Assembly: GCA_011033025.1 (NCBI GenBank)
Contig: WFMF01000001.1
Location: forward strand, 1,169,755-1,233,754
Reading direction: 5' to 3'
DNA length: 64,000 bases
DNA from: Beroe forskalii
Taxonomy: Eukaryota > Ctenophora > Nuda > Beroida > Beroidae
Shown: piece by piece, positions 45,801 to 60,669 of the stretch
Position numbering within the stretch: the stretch's first letter is position 1
How the letters are laid out: each line of letters starts with the position of its first letter
Program-made: the position numbers and the translations under genes
Notes under the pieces: generated by a model
The model's input: only the letters and a program-made list of their open reading frames with translations
Told to the model about the DNA's origin: nothing
The model's database searches: none

Positions 45801-48800
45801 ACCCAAGGTTATGCTAGGTTTAGGACATGGATTTTGATGTGGTAAGATGTGGGTAGTGACCCGTGACGTCATTATATTCAGGTTGTGGGATATACCAGAA
45901 TCAGCTGATTTATTGGTGAGGCTCGTATGAAATAGCACTGAATCAACGGATCTGAAAACGCGCGCGCGTTTATGCGCGTTTTGAAAACTTATACTGTAGA
46001 CACATTAGAGTTGAGTTTTGTCTTCGCGCCTTCCAAATAGCAAACTTTTTTAGTGTGACCGATTTGCGATATTTGAGAGCATGTACACAACAATGATAAT
46101 GGATATCTTTAACAAAAGACCAGTATTGAATAAGGACACAACTCTTTGTTCTACACACTAGAAATGACACATGCTATGATGAGTGCTCAAAATTGCTTCT
46201 AACTTGATGATCTTGCTTGGGATGACTTACAGCGGACCCGGCACCCGGCAACTGGTGCTAGTTGAAGAGTACAAGAGGCGTGCCAGGGGCCAGCCTTGGT
46301 GTCAGGGTTACAGTGTGCTAACCAGAAGTGTGACAACAACTAAAGGTGGCAGCAGACTTCTGGGAACAGATATTGCTGCCTCGAAGGTAGCTAATTGACA
46401 GATTCCATCTTTCAATTCTAAGCCACTGAAACTCTGACTAACTCTGACTAACTTTTGATAATGGAAGTCTAATAAATCGATAGTGAAATTGCACGATCGG
46501 ATATTGGATTTCCACTAAGTGTCGGGCTACTCTATAACTACCAAAGGTTGATACTTGGGATAAATGCATGCAGTTTTGTAGGGATATAGCGAGATACAAA
46601 AGACTAAAATGAGTTTTCTGAGAAATCGTGAACATGATGACTGATGAGAAGCGAATAACGTCCTTTCTGGGCAGAAGCAACGACTGCCCCTAACTGACGC
46701 TTACACTGATGATGTGTAGAAATCACCAATCCAAGTATGCAGATGATATTTTCATATAGTAGAGTATTTTATCTACTAATAGGATTACTAGACTACATCT
46801 AATATGTAGATCTAGAGCGGGTTAAGCTCTGAATACTCCTTACGACACGCTGTCACGATATTTTAATTCATTTACCACACGCGATCCAAGTGTCCATGTC
46901 ATTATCGTTTAATCTAAAAGTTGCGGCAACTATGATCTTTGGAGGTGGTACTTTTCAAGCAGTGATAATTGGCTGGGGTGCCCTTCTCAAGACTGAACAC
47001 TTTGATCTCATGATAGATATGGCGTTCCTTCATGATCAACTAGTAGCTTGAAGTTTCACGGAGATTACAAGAAATATGGGCCTCGAAAGTATAATACGAC
47101 ATGACGTTATTTTATATCGACAATAAATTTTAGTCGATAAAGGTAACATGGTCATTCAATGCGCAAATGGGGCGCACAGTATCTCAGTGACTCATGAAAT
47201 ACTGTGCAGAACACTGACATACATTACGTTATTTCCCCACAACCCTTAATTATATGTCAAAAACCCCTTTAATCCCCACAAACCCCCGTATAATACCTGG
47301 GCTCTGATAGGAGGGAAGGCGTGTTTTCCCTGTTGGAGGTAGTCTCTGTGGAGGTTAGTTGCCCCGGCAGCCAGGTTACCTCCTGAGCTGTCACCCATCA
47401 AGATCACCTTCTCAGGGTCCACACCTGGAAGATACGCAGTTAGATCTTCAGATTGGCAGTTAATCTTCAGATACGCAGTTAATCTTCAGATACGCAGTTA
47501 GATCTTCAGATACGCAGTTAATCTTCAGATAAGCTCTTAGATTTTCAGATACGCAGTAAGATCTTCAGATACGCACTTAGATCCCTAGATACGCAGTTAT
47601 ATCTTCAGATACGCAGTTAGATCTTCAGATAGGTAGTTAAATATTTTCATATACGCAGTTAGATCTTCAGATACGCTGTTAGATCTTCAGATACGCAGTT
47701 AGATCTTCAGATACGCAGTTATATACGCATTTAACGCAGGATCTAGATATGTAATTAACAACTGCGAGAGACAACTGAGTTAATTTTACAGTTTGAAAGA
47801 ACTGAGCACTGTTTTTAATTCCTTACTTCCCAACCATTTTAGTAAGTACTGTCAGTACTGATTTCACTAACCTAGTTTGGCAGCATTGAGTTGAGTCCAC
47901 AGTACAGTGTGGTAGACGTCCAGGAGGGGCTGAGGGAAGGTGTGCTCAGGAGGCCTCCGGTAGTCCACTGAGATAACCACCATCTGGCACTCGTGGGCAA
48001 TCCAGCTCACAGCACTGTGGAACATCCGAGCTGTGAACATCACCCAACCACCTGAAAATGGGAAAACATCATCATCAGTTCAAATTTTTGGCAGGTGAAG
48101 TTTTTTGATTAATTAGTTTTTTACTTATCAGGTGAAGCTTTAATGGCTAAAATATTCCCCTTTTCTGATATGTATTATGTACCTATGTGACTATGTCTAA
48201 GCGTGTAATAAATGTCGAAATTTGTTTATTTACAACACACTACTTATCCGTTGTGGGATTTCCATTAAATATTACAGTACAAACGAAGGAATGGACTAAC
48301 AAAGCAACAATGGCTTTGCAGAATGAAAAGTTTCTTTAGTGCTGAAAACTAGAAGGTACTCTACCTTTGAAAAATGGAGTTTGGAAGACACATGACGCTT
48401 ACAATATGAATGACGCAAGAATAAGCAAGGATTGGTTTCAAGCCACCAGAACACCATTAGAGGTACAAAATTCGCACTGCAGTACTAAACACACTACACG
48501 TTGGCTAGGGTAAGAGTAAAACCTGTGAGTATCTAAGTGTTCACTATTTCTTTCAAGAGACTCCTTTCCATGAGTAAAGTACATTCTCTGTGCACATTTG
48601 ATAATGTGCGAGGTAGACTGTATTGTAGTTGATGAGTTGCCTGACTTTACAAAATGTTAACACTCGTCAGAAAACTGGTGTCAGATTTCAGCTTATTTTC
48701 TCTCCTGGACAAGTGAGATAACACATTTTATATGTTATAAACAAAATGAGACGAACAAAAATGAGGGCACAATTGACCAGTTTTATGTGGTCACTTCACT

Positions 48801-50679
48801 GATATTGAGATCCAAGCAAGAACATAAATTTTTCTGACACTATCCAAATCTATGAAAACAATCCCAAAACAAACTGTAATCTATTCCTAAGCCTATAATG
48901 TTGAACTTAACCAGATATTTCAAGCAGGGTCTGAAGTCTGAACTAGTTAATTAATGAATACCTCAACCTCTAAGTCTAGAGCAGAGTATGTACTTCAAGT
49001 ACTTAGTGCTCACATACCTAGTTTGAGTGCACACTTGCTTATATCTTATAAAGCCATTTTGGTAAATTTGCCCATTAAACTTGATTTGCAGCAAAAGCAT
49101 TAAAACAAGCATAACTATGGTTGCTATGAATTTGCATGAGCAGATTATTTAATGTTTGCAGTTTGCAAAATGAATATTTATTACTAATTATTATTATTTA
49201 TAGATTATACTGCTTTGAATACATTGCCCATAACTTGCATTCTGATTGATATGTTTTAGAGCAGTAAAAAGTAGGGTTCGTTGGAAAGTGGGTAACTTTG
49301 AAATAATTGATGGACCATGGATCAGGCAGTAGCTAAAACATGTAAACTCTAGTACACTCAACAATAAAAAAACGCCTTCTGGGTCAACAATTATTACAGC
49401 AAATTGATTGTCTATTTCAAAGATAAAAACAAGAGATTGAGGAAGAATCAAAACAGTGAATCATCAGTGGTTACTAGGGATGTTCAGAAAACACATTTCG
49501 TGCCGAATCAGTTGTAAAACTTGATTTGTGTTTGGGGCCACTGAACCACCAGAAAAATTTTTCGGCCCAACTCCATACATTGGGAGACGCTGGCACATTC
49601 CACGCCCATTTTTGCCATTTTATTCAGGTAAAATACCGAAAATCGCGTTTTTATGCGTGAAAAAGTGGATTTATGATCTTGAAACCATTTTCCTGTAATA
49701 TAAACCGAATAGAAGGAAGGCATTTTGTTTAATTTTGGTCTCAAATCTCTAGGACATCATCTTGACCCTGCCACGCCCTGGCTGCACCTTCTTTTTATAA
49801 CTCCCGAAGTAATGGTCGTAGAAGGTCAGGACCATCGGCAAGCTTAGGTTTCATCTGCTATATAACATCTGTATTCTGTAGGGTAACCACAAACATTATT
49901 CATGTGTAACTTCCAAATTATAAAATTCAAGATATATGATCTCGAATCCTGTGTTTGTTAGGAGAACTATAAAGGCAGGGGCTGGCGCTATGGTAAACCT
50001 TTCACTTTTCTCTAAAAATCTATCTCTAATTCCTAAACATGGAACATGTCATATTTAGGTACTTCAATAAAGATTGATATAAGATTGAATGAAATTCATA
50101 GGTTCAAATCTCGGTGTAGTGTGCTGCAAAATATAAGATTGTACTTATGTTTACTGTTATCAAAGTTATGGTTTTGTTACTTAGTTTGACTCTCATATGT
50201 TTGATTTATCATTATGATTACACTTAAATATCATATCAAAAAAAGTAGACAACACATTAAGAAATGTGAAAATTATCATATAGCTTACCTCCATGAGCAT
50301 ATATGATGGCTCCATTATTTCTGATTACTTTAGGTCTGTACATAATGATATTGATGGTATCATTCTTTATCTGTACTGTCTCATATGAAACATCAGGATG
50401 AGGTTTCAGCAATAGAGTCATATAGTTTGGCAACCTCAGTGACTCAACATCTGACACAAAATTCAAATATCTCATCAATATACAGAACAATGTGATTGCA
50501 TCTAATAGAACATGGCAGAAAACAGCCAGTAGAGATTCTTTCCTACTTCTTCCAAATTTTCTGTAAAGAGAGATAATTGAACCAACACCAAGGAGAGCTA
50601 TGAGGAAGTACATCACAATGCTAGGCTTCTGATAAACTAAAAGAGAAAGAACAGCAAGTGACATCCAGAGCCTCTTCAT
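42810..50679 (-). CDS. AADAC/NCEH1-type membrane-anchored serine esterase (hormone-sensitive lipase family), 4 exons
   Basis: Exons 50289-50679 (ATG), 47872-48051, 47297-47424 and 42810-43358 (TAA), GT-AG junctions in phases 1, 1, 0; 415 residues, close to the family norm of about 400. The first 40 residues hold hydrophobic segments (SLAVLSLLVYQ, YFLIALLGVGSII) expected for a signal-anchor placing the enzyme in the ER lumen. HGGGW (oxyanion hole) is split by intron 1. The nucleophile elbow is GDSSGG, the acid is in LALSRDAIRDD, and the base is in ESHATHGF. Together these give the Ser-Asp-His triad of arylacetamide deacetylase and neutral cholesterol ester hydrolase; known members cleave acyl esters, ether lipids or drugs. 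The exact substrate cannot be read from the sequence. Tandem arrays abut the acceptors of exons 3 and 4. Confidence 0.9.
43366..43640 (-). repeat. about 46-bp array abutting the acceptor of esterase exon 4
   Basis: Units of GTGAAAAGAGGTTGAAAGTG plus TGGAGGGAAGAGGTTAAGAG recur about five times on the plus strand. On the transcribed strand this is pyrimidine-rich, and it starts only about six bases upstream of the acceptor. Confidence 0.85.
44503..44724. mobile_element. MITE with telomere-like CCCTAA runs, copy 1
   Basis: Ends TATCTCCCATAT and CTATGGGAGA are complementary. Inside are degenerate CCCTAA runs (TTACCCTAAACCTAACAAAT) and TGATGTCA near the right end. Copies 2 and 3 at 55340 and 59811 share order and ends. 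Confidence 0.65.
45066..45126. repeat. degenerate relative of cloverleaf A
   Basis: CCAGACGTTGTCTGGTCCAT then ATTTT, ending AACGTCTGG: the same outer stem and CCATATTTT start as the structure at 53190-53304, but with the inner hairpins eroded or absent. Confidence 0.5.
45240..45540 (+). pseudogene. 3' remnant of a non-LTR retrotransposon reverse transcriptase
   Basis: A plus-strand translation with one stop (LQRGR*LYIIIQT, then SVATRYNNSFEVKAAQLWNI, LPTFVNEQSTLDSFK) has the typical end of LINE-type RT proteins, where a Ser/Phe/Val-rich strand precedes LWN-LP and SLDSFK. It ends in TGA at about 45538. No upstream RT domain remains. It lies in the esterase intron region 43359-47296. Confidence 0.6.
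45560..47280. other. esterase intron DNA, nothing recognised
   Basis: No supported exon or element. A CGCGCGCG patch lies at 45960-45967. Confidence 0.35.
47425..47730 (-). repeat. 20-bp array abutting the acceptor of esterase exon 3
   Basis: About 13 units of ATCTTCAGATACGCAGTTAG. The exon-proximal unit merges with the acceptor: on the minus strand units read AACTGCGTATCTGAAGAT and the acceptor itself AACTGCGTATCTTCCAG. Confidence 0.88.
48060..50280. other. first intron of the esterase gene
   Basis: 2.2 kb of AT-rich sequence without recognised elements. Confidence 0.4.
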
Positions 50680-50816
50680 GCTGACACTTTGTCACAGGGA
50701 TAGCCTATGAAGGTCAATAATGTAAGGGGCCTGCATAAATGTTAGTTGATCAGACAACTTCTTAAATTTAAAACACACGTGAGTCATTGAACATGAGTGG
50801 ATTTGAAAGATAAGTG

Positions 50817-51428
50817 GGTAAAAGTGTCACAAGAGTTGTGATTTTTGTCCAATGGATCCATTGGATCCATCATGTCCAATGGACATCCATTGGACATCCA
50901 ATGGACATCCATTGGACATCCAATGGACATCCATTGGACATCCAATGGACATCCATTGGACATCCAATGGACATCCATTGAACATGGTGTCCAATGGATC
51001 CATCGTGTCCAATGGACAAAATGGATCCATTGAATCCAATGGACACAATGTGCAATGGATCCAATGGATCCAATGGACATGTCCAATGGTGTTCAATGGA
51101 CACAATGGATCCATTGGATCCAATGAACAAAAATAACAGTCTGATGTCCATCTACCAAACCATGTTTGGTGATTGTGTCCATTGGATCCACTCAGATGGA
51201 TCCATTGAACATCCATTGGATCCATTGAACATGTCCATTGAACATCAAAAATGGATCCAATGGATCCATTGGATCCATTGAACACCATTGGACATTTTTA
51301 CCGAGGGACATCATGTTCAATGGATGTCCATTGGATGTCCAATGGACGTCCATTGGACATGTCCATTGGACATAATGGATCCAATGGATCCATTGGACAA
51401 AAATCACAACTCTTGTGACACTTTTACC
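50817..51428. mobile_element. 612-bp TIR element with 8-bp TSD, filled with TCCAATGGA satellite
   Basis: Ends GGTAAAAGTGTCACAAGAGT continue as more than 50 bases of perfect inverted repeat. GATAAGTG occurs at 50809-50816 and again at 51429-51436, an exact 8-bp target duplication. The interior is made of the self-complementary words TCCAATGGA, GGATCC and GACATCC in many phases, with a short unique core at 51121-51180. No transposase. An 8-bp TSD occurs in hAT, Merlin, P and some MULE elements, so the superfamily is open. Confidence 0.85.
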
Positions 51429-51828
51429 GATAAGTGTTTCAACAATCAGGCACCTAAAACAAATATCTGAATATCTCTACACTGCAAAGTACTGGGAGTA
51501 TAAGATATAGAAATATAGAAATATAGAAATAGAATATTTCTGACATGATATCAACTTGAATAATCAACCCAATCTCGAGAAAAATTGTCAATTGTGTCAA
51601 TAATATAAAGTACCCTTAGATACTTCATATTCAGTATAGTTGCCATTCCGTTCTGTTTTACCATTGATATTCGAGTGAAGCTGATGCCATATGATTCTTG
51701 GGTCCATTTTGTATGAAAGTGTAATCAATACTGTTAGTACTAACTCATGTTGATTGAATACAAATTTAATTGTTATGTTAGCCAACTTATCATCTTCAGA
51801 TGGTTGAAAATGCATGTTGATAGAAATT

Positions 51829-52115
51829 ATAACAATTAAAGAATAAATCCTTTAAAACACATCGATCCGCAAGACTTTTCTCCAACTCTGGACTTGAACT
51901 TTGACATGATTTCTTGAGAAATACTATGAAAGAACAGCCAAATCCAAATGAGTCACACCTAGATGATTGGTGTGCAGGCATCTTCAGTCCAATACCTACC
52001 TCAGCTTTCAGGGTGTTTAAATTGTGAGAGCTTTTTTATGAGGTAGGCCCCCAGCAGTCACCCCCTGGTACCAGGGTAAAACACTGTCAAGTGCAGTGAC
52101 CACCTGCTTGATTGA
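51829..52115. repeat. duplicated segment, copy 1 (about 285 bp)
   Basis: Repeated almost identically at 52337-52625 in the same orientation: both contain AATCCTTTRAAACACATCG, CTAGATGATTGGTGTGCAGG and CACCCCCTGGTACCAGGGTA. High identity suggests a recent event. Confidence 0.85.
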
Positions 52116-52336
52116 AACTGATAAGAGGTCTTTAACACAAACATCAAGAAATTAAGTAGCACACTTGGTGAAGAGAATTATAGGCCCAGTTGATGGATCA
52201 TGGGGTTTTGTAATCCTTTATCTTGCTGCATTTAAAATGAGAAGTGGCATGCATCAACAAACATGATGAAATATATCATGCTCCCATACTCCATCTTGAG
52301 AGATGATTATCCTGAAAACAGGGTCAAAAATATATC

Positions 52337-52625
52337 AACAATTAAAGAATAAATCCTTTGAAACACATCGTTCTGCAAGACTTTTCTTCAACTCTGGACT
52401 TGAACTTTGACACGATTTCTTGAGAAATACTATGAAAGAACAGCCAAATCCAAATGAGTCACACCTAGATGATTGGTGTGCAGGCATCTTCAGTCCAATA
52501 CCTACCTCAGCTTTCGGGTGTTTAAATTGCGAGAGCTTTTTTATGAGGTAGGCCCCCCAGCAGTCACCCCCTGGTACCAGGGTAAAGCACCGTCAAGTGC
52601 AGTGACCACCTGCCTGATTGAACAT
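52337..52625. repeat. duplicated segment, copy 2
   Basis: Second copy of 51829-52115, about 508 bp downstream. It is followed by three short GACCACCTGCCTGATWGAA units. Confidence 0.85.
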
Positions 52626-53189
52626 TTGACCACCTGCCTGATTGAACATTTGACCACCTGCCTGATAGAATATTTGAAAATTTCCGTTCAACAACAACAT
52701 AGTTTTATTGCTACAATAAACGATATTTGTGACAACTCTGCTCGTCCTATCCATCATCAAACTTCAAAAGAAATTCTTCTTCTTCACTCCTTAGGTCAAG
52801 GTACCCACATTTGTTGCGTTCACAATATACATAATCCTTTAATCTATATAACATAAACATTTATTGGTGATATCATAAGATGGCATTTCAGGGTAGAGAA
52901 AGTGCCTTATTTAGTTGTGGTCATACGAGCAAATTACTGCGGGAGACTCCCGGGAGTCCTCCGGGAGCCCTCCGGGAGTCCTCCGGGAGCCCTCCGGGAG
53001 TACTCCGAGAGTCCTCCGGGAGTACTCCGGGAGTACTCCGAGAGTCCCCCGGGAGTCCCCCGGGAGTCCCCCGGGAGTCCCCCGGGAGTCCCCCGGGAGT
53101 CCTACGGGAGTGCCACGGAAGTGCCACGGGAGTACCCCGGGAGTCCCCCGGGAGTCCTACGGGAGTACCCCGGGAGTCCCCCGGGAGTC

Positions 53190-53304
53190 CTTGCCAGACG
53201 TTGCCTGCCCCATATTTTTTCAAAATATGGCGCGCCCCGACTCTGCGAGTCGGGGCGCGCGCGCTTCGCGCGCGCAAGGGGGCCAGGCAACGCCTGGCAA
53301 GGGA
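53190..53304. repeat. cloverleaf palindrome A: outer stem with three hairpins, triplet loops
   Basis: Outer stem CCTTGCCAGACGTTGCCTG pairs with CAGGCAACGCCTGGCAAGG (one mismatch). Inside: CCATATTTT-TTC-AAAATATGG, CGCGCCCCGACTC-TGC-GAGTCGGGGCGCG, and a CGCGCG...CTT...CGCGCG stem. Inserted in the 11-bp satellite of the hairpin element. Confidence 0.85.
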
Positions 53305-53860
53305 GTCCTACGGGAGTACCACGGGAGTGCCCCGGCGCGGGAGTGCCACGGGAGTACCCCGGGAGTCCCCCGGGAGTCCTACGGGAGTACCCCGGGAGTC
53401 CTACGGGAGTACCCCGGGAGTCCTACGGGAGTACCCCGGGAGTCCCACGGGAGTACCACGGGAGTCCTACGGGAGTACCCCGGGAGTCCTACGGGAGTAC
53501 CACGGGAGTGCCACGGGAGTACCCCGGGAGTCCCACGAGAGAACCCCGGGAGTCCTACGGGAGTACCACGGGAGTGCCCCGGGAGTGCCACGGGAGTACC
53601 CCGGGAGTCCCCCGGGAGTCCTACGGGAGTACCACGGGAGTCCTACGGGAGTACCCCGGGAGTCCTACGGGAGTACCACGGGAGTCCTACGGGAGTACCA
53701 CGGGAGTGCCACGGGAGTACCCCGGGAGTGCCACGGGAGTACCCCGGGAGTGCCACGGGAGTACCCCGGGAGTCCTACGGGAGTCCTACGGGAGTACCCC
53801 GGGAGTGCCGCGGGAGTACCCCGGGAGTCCTACGGGAGTCCTACGGGAGTACCCCGGGAG

Positions 53861-54216
53861 CTGCTTCACCAAGTAGTCGAATCTGGGGCCGTCCAAGATC
53901 ATCAGTTCTGCAATCCTCCGCTTGCGGAAGAAAGAGGACTCAGGAATCTTCTCCACCTTCAGGAACTTTGCAAGGCTGAGCTTGTGGTCCTTTCTTCCCA
54001 GGAATTTGATGAGGGTTGTAGTGTAGACTTCAAGGGCTTCTCCTGGGACAGATCCCCTGCTGTAGATTGTGGGTGCAGCGTCACCGTCGCCTTCTGCGTC
54101 AACCCTCCGACGTCTTTCAGGAGGAGGAGAAGATGGGGAGCGGGAAGCAGTGGGAAGAGGAGAGGAGGCAGGATAAGGTTGCGGGGAAGAGGCAGGTAGT
54201 GGTGAAGAGGCCAGTT
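53861..54216 (-). other. non-repetitive centre of the hairpin element with an open frame
   Basis: On the minus strand, one open frame runs through satellite, then a Ser/Pro-rich stretch (PASSPQPYPASSPLP, PPPERRRRVDAEGDGDAA), then a balanced region EALEVYTTTLIKFLGRKDHK, LSLAKFLKVEKIPESSFFRK, RRIAELMILDGPRFDYLVKQ, and back into satellite. The balanced composition looks like real protein, either a relic of an element-encoded gene or a captured host exon. I do not recognise it. Confidence 0.45.
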
Positions 54217-55339
54217 CACCCGTAGGACTCCCGGGGTACTCCCGTAGGACTCCCGGGGTACTCCCGTGGCACTCCCGGGGTACTCCCGTGGCACTCCCGT
54301 GGTACTCCCGTAGGACTCCCGGGGGACTCCCGTGGTACTCCCGTAGGACTCCCGGGGGACTCCCGGGGTACTCCCGTAGGACTCCCGGGGGACTCCCGGG
54401 GTACTCCCGTAGGACTCCCGGGGTACTCCCGTGGCACTCCCGGGGTACTCCCGTGGCACTCCCGTGGTACTCCCGTAGGACTCCCGGGATACTCCCGGGG
54501 GACTCCCGGGGTACTCCCGTAGGACTCCCGGGGGACTCCCGGGGTACTCCTTTGGCACTCCCGGGGTACTCCCGTGGCACTCCCGGGGTACTCCCGTAGG
54601 ACTCCCGTGGTACTCCCGGGGTACTCCCGTAGGACTCCCGGGGTACTCCCGTAGGACTCCCGGGGGACTCCCGGGACTCCCGGGGTACTCCCGTAGGACT
54701 CCCGTAGGACTCCCGGGGTACTCCCGGGGTACTCCCGTGGCACTCCCGTGGTACTCCCGTAGGACTCCCGGGGTACTCCCGTAGGACTCCCGGGGTACTC
54801 CCGTAGGACTCCCGGGGTACTCCCGGGGGACTCCCGGGGTACTCCCGTAGGACTCCCGGGGGACTCCCGGGGTACTCCCGTGGCACTCCCGTGGTACTCC
54901 CCTAGGACTCCCGTGGTACTCCCGTAGGACTCCCGGAGGACTCCCGGGGGACTCTCGGAGTACTCCCGGGGGACTCTCGCATCTCGGAGGACTCTCGGAG
55001 TACTCCCGGAGGGCTCCCGGAGGGCTCCCGGAGGACTCCCGGGAGTCTCCCGCAGTAACTCGCTCGTATGACCTTAGTTGTTCTGTCAGACAGGAACATT
55101 TTAGGCTATTTTGCTTTACTAGTTAGGCTTGTTTTTAAAGAACTTAAACCATTATATCGTAAGATGTTAACCTACCCTCGTTGGATGATACCCTACCCTA
55201 GCGAGCGCGGCGCAACGTTCCACATTTATTGGACGTCACTTTGCGCCTTCGTCAGAGGAAATAAACGGGCAACGTCCGTCGAACCCAACCCTCACGCGCG
55301 CAGCGCAACTTTCAACATTTGGACGTCACTTTGCGGTAT

Positions 55340-55650
55340 GTATGTCTCCCATGTAAACGGGGCTGAGTGACGTCACTGCACAGTCACAGATCTAAAGGTC
55401 AATTTTTCGGTCGGTCCTAACGGGAGCCTTCATTATCTATGACAATGACGTCACTCAGAAAAATATAATTGATCGCATCTAGCGCTTTAAGCAGTAAGGT
55501 TAGGGTTCTGGTTAGGGTCAGGATTTGTTAGGTTTAGGATAAGGATTAAGGTTTTGGTTAGGGCAATGGTTAGGTTTACCGTTTAGGATACAGAAAAATT
55601 GACCTTTAGATCTGTGACGTCACTCAGAGCCGTTTATATGGGAGACATAC
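55340..55650. mobile_element. MITE with telomere-like runs, copy 2 (opposite orientation)
   Basis: Ends TATGTCTCCCATGTAAACGG and its near complement. TGACGTCA sits near both ends, with TTAGGG-like runs between (GGTTAGGGTTCTGGTTAGGG). A partial CCCTAA run continues at 55675-55740, just outside. Confidence 0.75.
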
Positions 55651-55880
55651 CAATTTTTCTGGATCCTAGACCAGAAACCTAACCATAGCCCTAACCAAAA
55701 CCCTAACCTTGATCCTTACCCTAAACCTAACAAATCCTAAAAGGCAACTTGGGAGACAACGTCTGACAAACTTAACCAGATGCTTACGCACGCGCGCGCG
55801 GCCTACGATTATTCTGTTTTTTTACAGTGGAGTTGCGCGCGCGATTGTTAGTATCTAAAGTTATCGAGCACTACTTTTCG

Positions 55881-55933
55881 ATCAATCAGAGCGCGAGTTG
55901 ACAGTTGAGCTGCTCAACTCGCGCTCTGATTGG
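55881..55933. repeat. hairpin around CAGAGCGCGAGTTGA
   Basis: AATCAGAGCGCGAGTTGA and TCAACTCGCGCTCTGATT face each other with a short internal CAGTTGAGCTGC. Confidence 0.7.
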
Positions 55934-56225
55934 TCGAACTCGAACCAATCAGATTGACCAATCATCGACACCCGAAGCTATGGGTTAGGTAAGCCGGAAG
56001 ATGTATTTGAATAGGAGCAAGGAGGCACTGTGAGTAATTTTTACTTCAGAAATCAGAAATATGTAATCACACGATGATATTGATAAAATCCAACTGTGAA
56101 CCACCGCAAATTTCTATTCCCCATCCCATGATTATGAGAACAATCATCAAATTATATTGAAATAATTAGGATATTGAAATTTTACAAACAGTCCGAAAAC
56201 TCGATCGCTATGAAATATTGATCGT

Positions 56226-60428
<4,203 letters not shown>

Positions 60429-60531
60429 CTTGATGAAAGGTTAATGAAGAGTAACGTTAACACCGAAACAAAATCGAGAAATGAGCGATGTCACTCGTTT
60501 ACCTAACCTTGAGCGCAAGCCTGGCCTTCTC

Positions 60532-60567
60532 ATTGGTTCTCCCAGATTCGGACTGAGCTGTGATTGG
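60532..60567 (-). promoter_or_regulatory. two CCAAT boxes upstream of alpha-tubulin
   Basis: ATTGG on the plus strand at 60532-60536 and 60563-60567 reads CCAAT toward the tubulin gene, 104-139 bases upstream of its ATG. Such boxes are NF-Y sites in many housekeeping promoters. No TATA box was found at the expected distance. Confidence 0.5.
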
Positions 60568-60669
60568 TGCGCGCGATGTCACGTGACTAGCTACGTGTTA
60601 CTGGTATACACGGTCACATGAACAGGCCGCTGAGTTATCAGAGACAGGCTTTAAAATGCAGCGCTGTCA

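Larger units (their letters stand above)
52919..55073. mobile_element. 2155-bp giant-hairpin TIR element with 8-bp TSD
   Basis: Ends GGTCATACGAGCAAATTACT and GCTCGTATGACC are inverted. TTAGTTGT stands at 52911-52918 and 55074-55081, a perfect 8-bp target duplication. Both arms (52919-53860 and 54217-55073) are an 11-bp satellite, CGGGAGTNCCN, in opposite orientation, so nearly the whole element can fold on itself. A 355-bp non-repeat centre separates them, and cloverleaf A is inserted in the left arm. The 11-bp unit lacks stop codons in most frames, which yields long REYPGSPTGVP-type open frames. Confidence 0.88.

Noticed and set aside
46183-46398. 71-codon ORF with basic stretches
   Set aside because: No recognisable family and no supporting splice structure.
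47425-47730. Short regular repeats resembling a CRISPR array
   Set aside because: No spacers; units of 20 bp with drift; intronic in an animal gene.
50784-51407. ORFs rich in DPLDPLD and HWTSNGHPL
   Set aside because: Translation of TCCAATGGA satellite inside a TIR element.
52880-54886. Very long REYPGSPTGVP open frames on both strands
   Set aside because: The 11-bp satellite lacks stops, so several frames stay open by chance; only the non-repeat centre deserves attention.
55490-55760. Interstitial or true telomere (TTAGGG-like runs)
   Set aside because: Runs are degenerate, change orientation among copies, and lie inside TIR elements.
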